Source of the DNA: Absidia repens
Taxonomy: Eukaryota; Mucoromycota; Mucoromycetes; Mucorales; Cunninghamellaceae
DNA: 64,000 bases
Direction: 5' to 3'
Assembly: GCA_002105175.1 (NCBI GenBank)
Contig: MCGE01000007.1
Location: 1,116,001-1,180,000, forward strand
Part shown: piece by piece, positions 11,918 to 23,960 of the stretch
How the letters are laid out: every line of letters starts with the position of its first letter
Numbering within the stretch: the first letter of the stretch is position 1
Program-made: the position numbers and the translations under genes
The notes under the pieces: model-generated
The model's database searches: none
What the model was told of the DNA's origin: nothing
What the model saw: only the letters and a program-made list of their open reading frames with translations

Positions 11918-12533
11918 TGCTCAAAGTGGAAATATTGCTTCTTTTATCTGCTACCTGAAGTGGAAACATTGCATCTTTTATCAGCTATCAAAAGTAGAAA
12001 CATTGTATCTTTTATCTGCTACCTGAAGTGGAAACGTTGCATTTTTTATCAGCTATCAAAAGTAGAAACATTGTATCTTTTATCTGCTACCTGAAGTGGA
12101 AACGTTGCATTTTTTATCAGCTATCAAAAGTAGAAACATTGTATCTTTTATCTGCTACCTGAAGTGGAAACATTGCATTTTTTATCAGCTATCAAAAGTA
12201 GAAACATTGTATCTTTTATCTGCTACCTGAAGTGGAAACATTGCATTTTTTATCAGCTATCAAAAGTAGAAACATTGTATCTTTTATCTGCTACCTGAAG
12301 TGGAAACATTGCATTTTTTATCAGCTATCAAAAGTAGAAACATTGTATCTTTTATCTGCTACCTGAAGTGGAAACATTGCATTTTTTATCAGCTATCAAA
12401 AGTAGAAACATTGTATCTTTTATCTGCTACCTGAAGTGGAAACATTGCATTTTTTATCAGCTATCAAAAGTAGAAACATTGTATCTTTTATCTGCTACCT
12501 GAAGTGGAAACATTGCATTTTTTATCAGCTATC
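11918..12533. repeat. 34-bp tandem array with 68-bp higher-order period (18 monomers)
   Basis: Two alternating 34-bp monomers, one beginning TATCAAAAGTAGAAACATTG and one beginning TACCTGAAGTGGAAACATTG, both ending in TTTTATC(T/A)GC, repeat head to tail. Dimer starts fall exactly 68 bases apart from 11986 to 12530, and the monomer phase extends back to 11918, giving 18 monomers. Internal dimers are almost identical, with a C/T change in GAAAC(A/G)TTG marking the first ones, which indicates recent expansion or gene-conversion homogenisation. No open frame spans it. Confidence 0.93.
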
Positions 12534-12539
12534 ATATAC

Positions 12540-13660
12540 CTTACGGTATGCTCATTCTATAATAAAAAGAAAAACACTATGGCTTCAATGAATGCCCTCT
12601 AATAATTTATAACGTAACATACGGTGATATAAAGTGGTTTATCTATTGTATTCATTTCGCAAGCCTAGGAATCCATGTATTACACTTCCGTCCAATACCA
12701 CTAAGTCAACATAGTCTATGGTGCATGATATCATACACCGCAGTAAAAGATGTTATTGCTAATTAACATCTAATTTGGTTACATAAAAATAACGGCTTTG
12801 TTGTTTACTATCCACTATATTGATAAAGCATAATTACCGACACCACTGAATCTCTACTCCATCTATCCCTATCTCTATCTATAGGAGATCCTTAATATCC
12901 ATCATTTCTCTATCTATCTCTTTTAAAAAGTCTCAATTCTCTAAGGCACGGACATTCCCTTTTTCGCACTACAAAACCAACACTTTTTCAGCTATTGTCA
13001 GATCCGACACTATTTCAGCGCCCACCACAGCCAGTATCTTTCATCCTCCACAACATCCAATGCCTTTCACCCTCCACCGCGGCCAAGTCTTTTTCAACGT
13101 CCATCATAGTCCCCACTTCTCAGCCTCCAATTCTTTCAATTTAGATAATTTTTCTTTTTCTACACCCTTCCCATTCCAACCAGTCAAACAACAGTTCTGT
13201 TTCTAGGAACACAGCTGGCACTCTTTTCAACTTCTCCAATTCTTTTTTAGAAGAATAACCAAAAAAAAAAAAGAAAAAAAAAAGGTGACAGGGTTTGCAT
13301 ACAGCGCATAAAAGTATTAGAATTGTGTAGAAGCAAAAAGTAAAATGATACTGTAACATTTTATTTCAATATAATAGTTATTTTACACACTAATGAAGCT
13401 ACCACTACTATATCTAATCTACGGGGTATTTGCCAATCATATGGGACGTCATATTAAGTCATATTGAGCCACACCAGCAAGTTGTTTGAAGCATACATAG
13501 GTATATAGAATATCAACTAGCAAAAAGTAAGCTGCCTATCCCAAAACCATAATCGCCTTGACTAACAATGTAGATTCCATAAGCAAGCTGCACCATCTAT
13601 TCCAGAATCGTTGTGTGACCACTTGAGCTCACCGGCACGTCACCATTCCAATACCAGAAA
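12540..13660. other. AT-rich spacer without recognisable gene
   Basis: Between the array and the next repeat core. A pyrimidine-rich segment at about 13000-13140 has loosely repeated phrases (CATCCTCCAC, CACCCTCCAC, CGTCCATCAT). No open frame of note and no motif. Confidence 0.4.
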
Positions 13661-13760
13661 CATGTTGACTAAATCCTACATCCAAAATGAAAGGGTTTCC
13701 CCATGTCCGTTGCCATGCCCTTTTTCAAAACCCTCTAAAGCTAAAAAAAAAAAAATCCCA
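13600..13760 (+). repeat. Dispersed repeat family, core fragment
   Basis: CCAAAATGAAAGGGTTTCCC at 13681 and a shortened right part (CCTCTAAAGC) match the family core; the flanks diverge. An inverted GAAATCCCGC-like end motif appears near 13851. Confidence 0.5.
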
Positions 13761-14395
13761 CTCCTTGATCACCATGCTCTCGGAGGATCATTGTGGAAAA
13801 AGAAAGAAGAGGAAAAAAATTAGAAAGTACGACCTTATAAAAATTCAATTGAAATCCCGCGCTTTGGTCAGAGCATTTTTTTCAGCAATCGGCTGGCTGA
13901 CCAACATAAACAGTATTCCAAAGTGTCATTCTTCATCCTCTAAAGGTAATAAAAATCGAAATCAAATAAAGGCAAAAGTAAATATACGAGTGATAATAAA
14001 ATGACCTCTATTAAAAAAAGAAGGTATGATTTTGGTTCAGTCAAAGACTGGTGTCATGAAGTGGGTAAAAAAAAAAAAAAGAGCCTGGGTGAGAGCTATC
14101 TATCACACTCTATTCTATTTTTGCTTTTTATTCTATGAATTCTATAATAAGATATAAAACATATAAAGTAAAGCATAAAACATAAGTAGAAGAAAATAGA
14201 AAAAATAATTAATACATAAGAGTTGGTGGTATGCTGGCCATAAAAAAGTAATTAAAAGCATACCAGGGATTATAAATAAATAAAAAATACAATAAAAAAC
14301 AGGAGGAAGAAAATAAATAAAATATATGTAAATAAATAAAATATAAATAAGAAAGAGATAGATATGGGGAGGGGGAGAAAGAGCTGAAAATACAT

Positions 14396-15101
14396 TCATG
14401 ATCCATAATGAATAAGGTGACTTTTTGATGATCTCGACCTTGAATCGCCGTCTTGTTGTTTTTTATAGATAGCAAATGCATCATCAACATCAGGAGGAGA
14501 GTGATGAGAGGGGTAGAAATAGGCAGTATCTTCCAGAGGTATGCCTGATGTATTATTATTTTCCATCACCAGTCCAGTATGATCAACTTCAGTCGCAAAC
14601 ATCGGCTTGGCCAGCGGTCCCTGCTGCAAAGAATCTTTGTTGTCTTTGTACGAGTCAAACGCACCCAGGCTGAGTGTAGGCGCGGTGGTAGCAGTAGGGG
14701 ATGGGATGGCAATAACGGAGCCGTCAAATGTAGTAGTGCCCTGTTGATAGTATTCGTTCGTTTTGGTTGCCATAGTGTGACAGATGGTACTTTGTCCCTG
14801 CTGAGAAAATGTAGTGTTCATGGCATTACTTGTGGTTGTTGCGGTATTGGTAGTCCCTGATTTTCCATGAGATGAGGATTTAATTCCAAAGTTGGTTTGT
14901 TCGCCTAATTTAGGATCAACGATTAACGCTATTTCGCCTAACAAAGTCGCGACCGGTGCCCAGAAATTCCAAATGGTTGCCATCGCAATGCTACCTGCAC
15001 TGTTCTGCGTCACTTGGTCCCGAATACAAGCGTAAACCAATAAAAATACTGCATAACCTGCCAGGCACAAGGCGATAATGGACATTAATGCTTGGATCTG
15101 T

Positions 15102-15135
<34 letters not shown>

Positions 15136-16200
15136 TCAGTAAAAATATATAATCATGGGAGGTGGCGTTTTTCATTTCGTAGTTACCTTGAATATACCCA
15201 CTCGAATAGATTTATATCGCTCGCCGGTTGGAGGAAATCGAGAAAGATGGCAATTGAGGATCCGAATAAGACGGGCACCAGCAAAGAGAACAGTCAAAGA
15301 AAGAGTAAAACAATGCATAAACCAGAAACCATAAAGCAGATTGGTGAATACTTCGGCCACTGGGAGGTTAGAATATGCTAATGCACCAGCTGAAATCGAG
15401 CAGATGTTATGCAATACTACTGGACCCATCATGAAAGTAATACCAATCACATCAACAGTAGTAGGAGATGGAAGCCAACCTCTTGTTAAATTCTTATGGC
15501 TCTATTTTAAAAACAGAAGTGAATCGAAAAGTTGCTTGGCGGAGTTTTTTTTTTTTTTTTTTTTTTGAAAGCTTACTTCAGAAAGGGTTTGAGCAATACC
15601 TAAAAGATAAAGAGCACAAGCTCCATACCCGAAATGCCACGAAAATTCAAACATAAATGACCTTGCTAAAATATTGGTAGGATCATGATCAACGACAATC
15701 AAAATGGCTGCAAGCATTCGTACTACAATAATAATAATAAAACAAAAATAAGCGTGTTGACGAGAGCTGTGTGGCGTTCAAATACTTACACGTATTGAAA
15801 ACCGTAATGAAAAAAACAAGGCAATCAATAGGTTTAGGTCGTAAAAACCCTCTTCCTGTTTCTGTTTCGAATAACTGATGCCCTTTACGAAAGTATCGAT
15901 CCGCTGAAATACCAATCCCTGCAATATATTCAAGCGAATAAATTAAATGTCAGTACCCCAAACAAAAAAAAAAAAAGATTCCCTGTCTCTGAGCCCCACC
16001 CATAATGTACAGCTTCGCATCGTTTTTTATTTTATTTTATTACCAATAACAATAACGAGAGCGGATAATCCAATAAAAGTCAAATACATGAGTCGAAGAG
16101 CTGAGCCTTCGACGCAATTCGTTACTGTCAATCTGAAATCGCAGTGGCAGACACCGTCGATACATTGGCGCATCAACGTCCGTTCGTTTGGATCACTCAT
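14396..16200 (-). CDS. Seven-transmembrane protein, GPCR-like topology, family not recognised
   Basis: Five minus-strand exons (16044-16200, 15790-15918, 15577-15722, 15187-15501, 14396-15097) with good splice sites and matching phases give 482 residues. A roughly 40-residue N-terminus with four Cys is followed by seven hydrophobic segments, including LTFIGLSALVIVIGIGI, DCLVFFITVFNTLRMLAAIL, GACALYLLGIAQTL, ITFMMGPVVLHNICSISAGA, LLYGFWFMHCFTLSLTVLF, MSIIALCLAGYAVFLLVYAC and WNFWAPVATLLGEIALIV. A long Ser/Thr/Asn-rich tail of about 150 residues follows, presumably cytosolic. Topology and tail resemble a receptor, but I do not recognise a named GPCR family signature, so receptor function is only a suggestion. 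The start ATG at 16200 is followed directly by a hydrophilic Cys-containing segment with no separate signal peptide. Confidence 0.75.
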
Positions 16201-17940
16201 CGAGAAGAAAAAGGTATCGTATTAGATTTTATAATGATGATGTTGATGATAATATTAATGATAGTAAAAAAAAAGTGGAAGTGGATAGCGGAAGCAATGA
16301 AAAAAGTGGAAAACGGAAAAGATTGGAAGAATATAAGAATTGTTCGCCTTATTTAATACATATCACTGTAGTTGCATATGGCAAAGTACTTATCCAAGTA
16401 TATTAGTGGTAGAACAGAAAAAAAAAGGTTTGATTGTTGTGTACTTATTCTATTCTGCGTGTAACCTTGCTCAAATCTTGGGTCTGTTCATTTTAATTTT
16501 CTTTTTCTGAAGTCGAGCCGATCTTATTTTACAATGAATAGAAAATAAAATAACATGGAGTAGATGATTGCATCTTGAAGTAGTTCTTTTTTTTTACTTT
16601 ATTTTTTTGGTCAATGATTAAGCACCCTTAGTTTTAAGCCAAACAGTGTCAATCGCATCAAAATTGGATAAAAGAGAAGGCTCAAACTTTTTGGATATAT
16701 AAAGACTAGACTATGCTACTGAATTTGATTTCTCTATACCGCTTTTTTCTATATAAGGGTGCCGTGTCACTTAATATTTTTACAGTGTCACTTTTTTCAT
16801 TTTACCGCGATCCCCCCAACCACCATTGTATTGTTAGTTCTTATCGATGATCAAGTATATCATCAAATCCATCCATTCAGTTGTCGTAGTTTAAATATGC
16901 ATGTATACAGTCTTTTATTTTACTTGATATACGATAATAAGTTCGGTTTTATTCAGTAAATGTGGAGGAGTCAAAAAAAGTTGGCTCTCTCGATTTGCGG
17001 GGTAAGTTTGATTCAAGCTCCGAATGTCGATCCCCCCATTTTTCTTTTTAATTTTAAAACAATGATACCTGGGTAGCAAAGAAAAAGGAGGATATATGTA
17101 TATTTATGACAATTAAGGACGTACGTATTATTATTGTTCTATAATGTAGACTAATGCATGATTATTTACTATAAAGGTCCTAACTATTTTTTCGTAGCAG
17201 TGGGACCATGCAGCCTTTCCATTGTCCCTGGCATTCTGATGATACTATTATAAAAAATGATTGGTATCCTCTGCTCTCAAAATACCATAAATCAAAAAAT
17301 TCCTTTCATACGTGGGCTAGTAACACTGTAATGGAAGGGAAAAAAAGTAAATCACCCACGTTCCATCTTTTTTTTTTTTTTTTGGTCCCCAACATAGAGA
17401 AGGATGCCTCTTCATTATCGGGTGTTAGTAATATTCTTTCTTTACATCAACGAAATTAACGGTTTAAAAAAACGCGACGAAAGGAAGGATATTTTCTCTA
17501 GAACTTAAAAAAAGTATAATGCTTCCAAAGAACGTGTTTGATGATGAAATTTCCCCCAAAGGATGCTTGTTATACAACAGAATACTATTTTCACGAACCA
17601 AGAGAGGGGGTTCAATATACCAACTGGGGATTCTTTTATCTGGCTGCATCGCCATATATAAAGTTCAACAAAAAAAAAATTAATATCGGGACTGGAAACT
17701 AGGGTGGGAAAGTGCTTTAACACATGAATCACCTTTTCATACGGGATTACTCCGCCTTCTATGAAAGTTTTCAGCTTTAGCCAACGACGCTTATGCCTGC
17801 GACTGATTTTTGATGAAACTAGACGCTCCTGTTTTTTACATCTTAATAAGCTGTCTATCAGTGCCCAACTGACTTCAGTTTAGGGCTTCAATATTTCCTT
17901 ATTTTTGTACCACATGCAAACAAGAAATAAAATTGAACGA
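16201..17940. other. Spacer upstream of the 7TM gene; no gene seen
   Basis: AT-rich DNA with short accidental open frames only (for example 17208-17459). A T-run lies at about 17369-17383. No motif or repeat core was found. Confidence 0.4.
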
Positions 17941-17944
17941 GCCG

Positions 17945-18985
17945 GATCTATATACACACGTCTAGTTTGGTAAAGGTTACGCTGGCCACCTAGTCTATGT
18001 TGAAAGATATAAATGGTAGTGCGATAATGCGAACATGGTACATATTAAGTGGCCTAAAACGGCCAACCAGTCTCTAGACCTCTGAGAGATGGAGCAGGTG
18101 CTTATAGGTAAACTAGAGATCAATATAAAATACCCTGTAGTGCCTGCCACAAGCACAGTATGTGTATCATTAGGTCAAGCAGAAACATGATTATTTTTGA
18201 TAACAAGTAATCTAATCCTGCTAACTAGTTTCTAGGGCATGGGGGGAATAGTCACAATTAGTGAACTTAGTAGCAAGCGTTTGGTAGGATACCCGCATAA
18301 CAGCTACAATAGCAAAATTGCATACTATCCGACGTGTCAGAGTATGATTAATAGAAAGGCATATTTTATTTGAGGCATATTGGTAGATACTAAAACTAAA
18401 GGAGAATGGTTCATTGTAACATGGTATTTGCTTTTGTTGTATGGACATATTTGAGGAAGCATGAATGAGAATGAAGTGATATCTGAAGGATCGTCCAAAT
18501 TTAAGGGAATAATTGTAAAGAAGGAGCTAATATACTGCATAAGTTACGAGAATGGCAAAAAGGACAGCTTTTGCTGAAACACAATAACTGTCAACACTAA
18601 TATAAAGGGATGATGACGGAAAAGGGATCTACAGCACAAAACATGAGAGAGACTAACGGGACATCTTTCATTAAATCAAATAAAAAGACACATATTTTAT
18701 TCAGATGGAGGATGGACAAACTAATACTAAACTAAGCTAATGAAGGCCCCAAAATCCTAGATTCAAAATCAAGAGGTTTCCCCATGCATCTTGTAATCCC
18801 TGAACTGAAATCCCTTCTAAACTAGCCCTAACACGACTTAGATTCAAGTCCTTTACGACTTCAAAGAATTTGAATGGCGAAAGAAAGAATGCGAAAAAAT
18901 AAAAAATGGGTGTAAATAAAAACCCTGCTATGTGGGCGGAATTTGAAAAATTCACTGTGGTCGCTCTGAGGATTGGTTGTGATGT
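17945..18985 (+). repeat. Dispersed repeat family, long copy B
   Basis: About 1 kb and colinear with copies A and C. The left end has ATAAATGGTAGTGCG and TTAAGTGGCCTAAAACGGCC. The middle has GGTAGATACTAAAACTAAAGG and GAGGAAGCATGAATGAG. The late part has ACATGAGAGAGACTAACGGG. The core is TTTCCCCATGCATCTTGTAA with CTTCTAAACTAGCCCTAAC, and the end is TGTGGGCGGAATTTGAAAA followed by GAGGATTGGTTGTG. Coding potential is absent. Confidence 0.65.
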
Positions 18986-20005
18986 GTATCCTTATGACAT
19001 TGTCTCCGGTATAATTTTATATTACTGATATTGGAAAAGAAATCATACTATTTAGGTACAGTGTCGATTCCTATCTACTTCACTTTGATAATACTGCTAT
19101 ATGACGACTCTCACATTATATTCAATTGCCGTCATATCTATAATCCCAACTAGAGCGTTTCAAGTTTCAATGAGACAGTGCAATTTTTTATGGACAATGG
19201 AAACTGAAATTTATTTTTTACACACCCCCAATTTTTTTTTCATCCCAATTTTATTATACCACCATCTTGATTTATTTTACCTTCGTCTCAATTTAAAGTT
19301 AGTAAACTGTAGATCCATTGCTAATACCAGCACTGTCTCCTCAAAGCTAATAAACTAAATAGTCACACAGCATTAATATTCACCGATGATATTTCAAAGG
19401 CAGTGAAATGTCACTACTGAATGTTTGCTGATAAAAAACGAGGAGGCGATCAGTAAAAATGATAGCAAATAAGAGATAAATCAATATATTTATTCCAAAG
19501 ACTGTATTTATGCTAATTATATAATTATATAATTATATAACTACTAGAAATGCGGTGCAGGCACATGTGAGGACAAGGTATATGAAAGGAACAATGGTAA
19601 AACAAGTGGGGCATAAGAGATAAATTTATCAGGGGGAAAATATAATGTATAATGTAAAAAAATTATAAAGTAATAAGTAGAGTACTTTACAGTAGCCCAA
19701 GTAAGCCTTCAATAGCTAGAGCGTTGAATGTATATTTTGATTTTCTTGTCCTCTATCAACTATACCAAAAAAAAAAAAAGATGCAGTATCATCAATCACT
19801 ATGATCACTGGTAGGTCCATACCCTCTCCTCCCATACATAAAAAAAAAGAAGAACTATCAGCACCCCAGCCCACTGCAACATTAACATAACGAATAGATA
19901 GACACAATTGTTTTTTATTGATATACAAATAAATAAATGAATAAGTGATGATAGCTACAACTACAAACTAAGCCAAGTATACCGATATATATATGTGTAT
20001 ATAAT
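18986..20005. other. AT-rich spacer 3' of the GH3-GNAT gene
   Basis: No gene. A short ATATAATT tandem (ATTATATAATTATATAATTA) lies at about 19515-19540. Poly-A patches occur near 19767 and 19841. Confidence 0.4.
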
Positions 20006-22642
20006 CTAACAAGAGACAGTACGATAACTACGCCACGTTGTGTAATCCAAGATGGCATAAAAGTCCAAGAGCTCGACCCAGTCTACATACGCCTTGACGA
20101 CACCACGGTTATGTAAGACTTGATTGGCGTAGGCGACAATACCCAGGCCGATACCACGACCACGTTCTTCGGTAGCGACGCCAACACATGCCATGCCGCC
20201 ACTAGGTTGGCCAAATAGATTGGGATGGGTCCAGATCAGATCGGCACGTTGGTCATGCGACACATGTGAGGAGTGAATGACCGTGGCCGCCAGAATACGT
20301 CCATTTGCGTTGTCTTGTCTTGCCACTAGTAAATCCTGCAAATCACCCAAACCCGCATGATGTTGGTACGTTGCCAGCCAATAAGGGAAATACTTTTGTT
20401 GGAATGCAAACAATTGCCAGAGATCCTTGGGAGTGATACGGCCAAACCAGATTTTTTCACGTGCCATGCGAGCATTTAAACGGTCCGAGGTCTTGTAGTT
20501 GGTCACATCGCCTATCAGATCATGCACCTCTGTTGGTGATACTTGCCATCCTCGGTGTGTAAAGAAATTGCTGTATTGGTAGTGAGTCGCAGGTAAGCCT
20601 GGGAAGAACCGTGGGTAGGTCGAGCCTAGTCGGAGGCTGGTCGTGGCGCCGTGTGTGCGAAGATGATCCAAGGCCACATCATGTAGTTGACTTCCAATTC
20701 CCTGTCCCTGGTATGCCGGGTCCACCATCAAAAGCGCCAATTGACCATCCCGTCCCTCGTCACCGCCCATCATTGTTGCTGCAAATCCAATCACCTCGCT
20801 TGTTGCCACTGTACGCGCCACAAAATGCATCGGTCTTGAAGTCGCATTGTCCAATACTCGAGTCATCTGTGTCTTGTCCAAAGGCCATCCTTGCTTGCCA
20901 AATACCACATCCCATATCTTGATGACTTGATCCAGATCGTCATCCGCATCATAAGGTTGCACCGTCACTGCTGTCGCTCCCGATATCGACGCCGCCACAT
21001 GTTCGTACTTGATACCAGGAATGGTAACAGGGAGCCGGCTCCGAGAGGACACTTCACCAAAGATCATCTTGACCGCCGCTTCATGCGCAGGAGGAGTGTA
21101 TTCATACGTCACCAGATAAGTTTCTACATCAGGGAAAGCCATCAGATCATACGGGTTGATGACGGCAGCCACCACCAGTTTCTGATTAGCTACTTGCCGC
21201 ACATAGTTGACCATATCGACTTGGAAGGGATGGAGGTTGGCATTGGCGGTACCCACAATGACATGATCGGCATTCTGAATCTTGTTGCTTCCAAATAGCT
21301 GGTCCATGTTGTCCTTGTTGTAAATAATGTATTCGGTATTGGCGTGTCGACGAGCAATGGATTCATAAAACGATTGGAATGGTTCAGCTTCCGAATCAAT
21401 GGCCAATGTCATAGGCACGTGGGCAGCTAGAAACAGAACCTTGGCTTGACTAGATGCAGGCTGGAGAGGAATCACATTGGCTTGGTTACGCACCACTGTA
21501 GGCACACGATCATAGAGCTGGCGACTGAGTTCTTGATGGGCAACGCAACCCACTGTGTCCAGTGACTTGAGAGTAAGCACATCGTCCCAACTGAGGTACT
21601 TGTCCTTGAGATCGGCCACACGTTGTATAGATCGTTGCAAAGCATCAGCATCCAGAGTCCCATCATCCTTGTCGAGCGCTTGATAAAGTTGGTTGAAGGC
21701 ATCCATTTGGTATTCAAGGGTATGCGAGATCATGACCACATCGTTCCCCGCAGCTAATGCCAGCACCGAGCCACGACCACAACCGACCGTATCCTTGACC
21801 GCATCCATTTCCAAACAATCCGTGATGATGATGCCCTTGTAGTGTAGCCGACGACGCAACAAATCCGTGGCTATTTCTGGTGCCAAACTCGCCGAGATAC
21901 CAGGTGTTTTCTTGATCAGCTGAGGCAAAGACATGTGACCAATCATGACCGACGAAGGCTGCGCCAACCCCTTTGCTGCTATAGCCCGCTTGAAGGGCAC
22001 CAATTCCACACTGTCCAATTCGTCCAAAGACTTGTCAATCACAGGCACTCCCAAATGCGAATCCGTTGCGGTATCACCATGGCCAGGGAAATGCTTGACA
22101 CTAGTCGCCACACCACCTTTTTGATAGCCTTCAACCTGAGCCAAACCAAGTCGCCCCACATCTTCTGGATTTTCACTGTACGAGCGGACACCTATCACCG
22201 GATTCAGTGCATTGTTGTTCACATCCATGACCGGGGCCAAATTCCAGTTCATTCCCAAGGTCAGCAGTTCCTGGCTTGTTGTCTTGGCCACCTGTCGCGC
22301 CTGACTTGTCGATCCTAGTGCACCCAGCGCCATACTACCAGGTAAATACGTCCCACTCTTGCCTAACCGTTGCACCACACCGTTTTCTTGATCCACCGCA
22401 ATGAATAAGGGTCGCTTGTGGCCTGCATCCTTGGCAGCTTGTTGTAATGTATGGTTCAGCTTTTGTACTTGGGCCGGTGTATCAATGTTGCGCGTGAATA
22501 GAATCACAGAACCCAGATGGTGGTTTTTGATTAAATCCAGAATGCCTTCGGTGGGCTCAAGGCCATGGAACCCACACATAAGGAGTTGTCCAATATCATG
22601 TTTCAGATCAGATGGTAGTGTAGATGATTGATGAAGGGTCAT
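20006..22642 (-). CDS. GH3 (NagZ-type) beta-N-acetylhexosaminidase fused to two GNAT acetyltransferase-like domains
   Basis: Intronless; 878 residues from the ATG at 22642. The N-terminal TIM barrel carries AVDQENGVVQRLG (about 82-94), the GH3 signature KHFPGHGDTATDSHLG (183-198, with the Asp-His dyad typical of NagZ-type enzymes) and IITDCLEMDAV, whose Asp (about 275) is the expected nucleophile. An alpha/beta sandwich domain follows. The last 270 or so residues hold two GNAT motifs, VDPAYQGQGIGSQL and VATEERGRGIGLGI, both with the acetyl-CoA-binding R/Q-x-x-G-x-G/A pattern. Enzymes of this type remove terminal GlcNAc from chitin oligomers or glycans. The frame extends upstream to an ATG at 22807, but that part is translated pyrimidine-rich leader resembling a false membrane helix, so the inner start is preferred; without it the protein looks intracellular. 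Whether the GNAT domains are active cannot be judged. Confidence 0.92.
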   Translation of the reverse strand: MTLHQSSTLPSDLKHDIGQLLMCGFHGLEPTEGILDLIKNHHLGSVILFTRNIDTPAQVQKLNHTLQQAAKDAGHKRPLFIAVDQENGVVQRLGKSGTYLPGSMALGALGSTSQARQVAKTTSQELLTLGMNWNLAPVMDVNNNALNPVIGVRSYSENPEDVGRLGLAQVEGYQKGGVATSVKHFPGHGDTATDSHLGVPVIDKSLDELDSVELVPFKRAIAAKGLAQPSSVMIGHMSLPQLIKKTPGISASLAPEIATDLLRRRLHYKGIIITDCLEMDAVKDTVGCGRGSVLALAAGNDVVMISHTLEYQMDAFNQLYQALDKDDGTLDADALQRSIQRVADLKDKYLSWDDVLTLKSLDTVGCVAHQELSRQLYDRVPTVVRNQANVIPLQPASSQAKVLFLAAHVPMTLAIDSEAEPFQSFYESIARRHANTEYIIYNKDNMDQLFGSNKIQNADHVIVGTANANLHPFQVDMVNYVRQVANQKLVVAAVINPYDLMAFPDVETYLVTYEYTPPAHEAAVKMIFGEVSSRSRLPVTIPGIKYEHVAASISGATAVTVQPYDADDDLDQVIKIWDVVFGKQGWPLDKTQMTRVLDNATSRPMHFVARTVATSEVIGFAATMMGGDEGRDGQLALLMVDPAYQGQGIGSQLHDVALDHLRTHGATTSLRLGSTYPRFFPGLPATHYQYSNFFTHRGWQVSPTEVHDLIGDVTNYKTSDRLNARMAREKIWFGRITPKDLWQLFAFQQKYFPYWLATYQHHAGLGDLQDLLVARQDNANGRILAATVIHSSHVSHDQRADLIWTHPNLFGQPSGGMACVGVATEERGRGIGLGIVAYANQVLHNRGVVKAYVDWVELLDFYAILDYTTWRSYRTVSC

Positions 22643-23960
22643 AATTGAAGTAAAGAAAGAAAAGAAAGTCCAAGAAAAAAGAAAAAAGGAGACAAAATAG
22701 AGAAAGTGAGAAAAAAGAGGACCTTTTAATTTAAACACCGATTTGTGAGGCAATGAAAGCCGTTGAACCTTGTTTTTCATGGACCCTGTCACCAATAGTT
22801 TAAGCATATGCGAATTTCTACATACATACTATTTGGCGCTCTTCACTTTCTCAGCATGATGGACAGAATTGTCTTTTTTTTTTTTTTTTTCTGTCTGAAA
22901 TCGTTTTGGTGGTGGTTCTGAGAAACGAAAGTCAGGGTAGATTGTTTTGAGAAAAAGGAAAAACAGGGTTCACTTGCTGTATTTGAATCACTTCACATTA
23001 GGTGAATCAGGGTCACTCGCGAACCAATACCAGCTGGTCACAAAAAAAAAAAATACCAAAAAACTCATCACCCATCATACACTGTTTCATTCGCTCCCCA
23101 TCCCTCTTTATAACCATATAGTTATATTAAGTTCGAATCGCCTGATTCATTTCGTTGCGATATCAAATGTGACCTATCCTATGTGTGTGATATAAATAAA
23201 AATAAAAATAAAAAGCCGAGCTTTTTTTTTTTTTTTTACATACTGTCAATCCCCGAAAAGCGGGCATCACCCCACATCGGGGATGACTGACTCCATCAGT
23301 TTACCCCATGTATCACTGGATCAAAAAAAAAAAAAAAAACTCCCCGCCATTTGCTTATGTCATGGATTTTGATTTCGCATTTTAGTATAGATGCTGATTT
23401 ATTCTAACCTACCAAAGCAATTAGTTTTTCTTATCAGTGAGTAAATGGAAAATTTACCCGAATTGACGACCCTGCGCTTTTTCCCCCTCTTGTCTATTAG
23501 TTTTACGACACAATTGTTTGATTTCACTAGAAGAGGAAGGGTGCACCTGAGTTCCACCCACCTACAACAATGATCAAGAATTCCTGTATTCTCGAGAGAG
23601 TGCAAAAAATTGGAGACCACTTCAATCTCCGATATAGTTTGCTAGACATAGGGTGAGCATTTTTGGAAGACAGTGCAAATTAGCCTCTCTATTAGGCAGA
23701 TATTTGGTAGTGGAGGAAAAAAAAAAAAAAAAGGAGGGGTGTTGAACCTATGATGTAAGTCAGTGAAAACGTGAAGTAAATTTTTGTTTGTACACTGTTT
23801 GTACACTGTTTGTACACTGTTTTTATATATTTAATTTCAAAACATCCTTTCCTTACAGAAAAAAATAATCTACTGGGTGTCAGGGGGGGGGAGAGGCTGT
23901 TGAGGTGTAGTTCGATGAAATCATATAACCCTGTCCCTTGGAACTCAACTCATTTCACTT
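22643..23960. other. Upstream region of GH3-GNAT gene
   Basis: No gene. Several poly-A/T runs. Near 23250-23285 there is a cluster of GC-rich short motifs (CCCCGAAAAGCGGG, ACCCCAC, CGGGGATG) in otherwise AT-rich DNA; GTGGGG on the opposite strand fits the fungal carbon-repressor core SYGGRG. An 11-bp unit GTTTGTACACT is repeated three times from about 23785. Confidence 0.4.
23785..23820. repeat. 11-bp tandem repeat (three copies)
   Basis: GTTTGTACACT is repeated three times head to tail, then broken by a T-run. Confidence 0.8.

Noticed and set aside
11918..12533. CRISPR-like array
   Set aside because: Repeat units are contiguous with no unique spacers, and the host is a eukaryote; it is a tandem satellite.
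16201..16406. Short plus-strand frames upstream of the 7TM gene
   Set aside because: They overlap the 7TM first exon and AT-rich promoter DNA, and consist of Lys/Asp/Ile low-complexity sequence.
22640..22807. 55-codon N-terminal extension of GH3-GNAT with an apparent membrane helix
   Set aside because: The helix comes from a T/C-rich leader read as Phe/Ser/Leu, and the enzyme part begins at the inner ATG; the extension is not supported.
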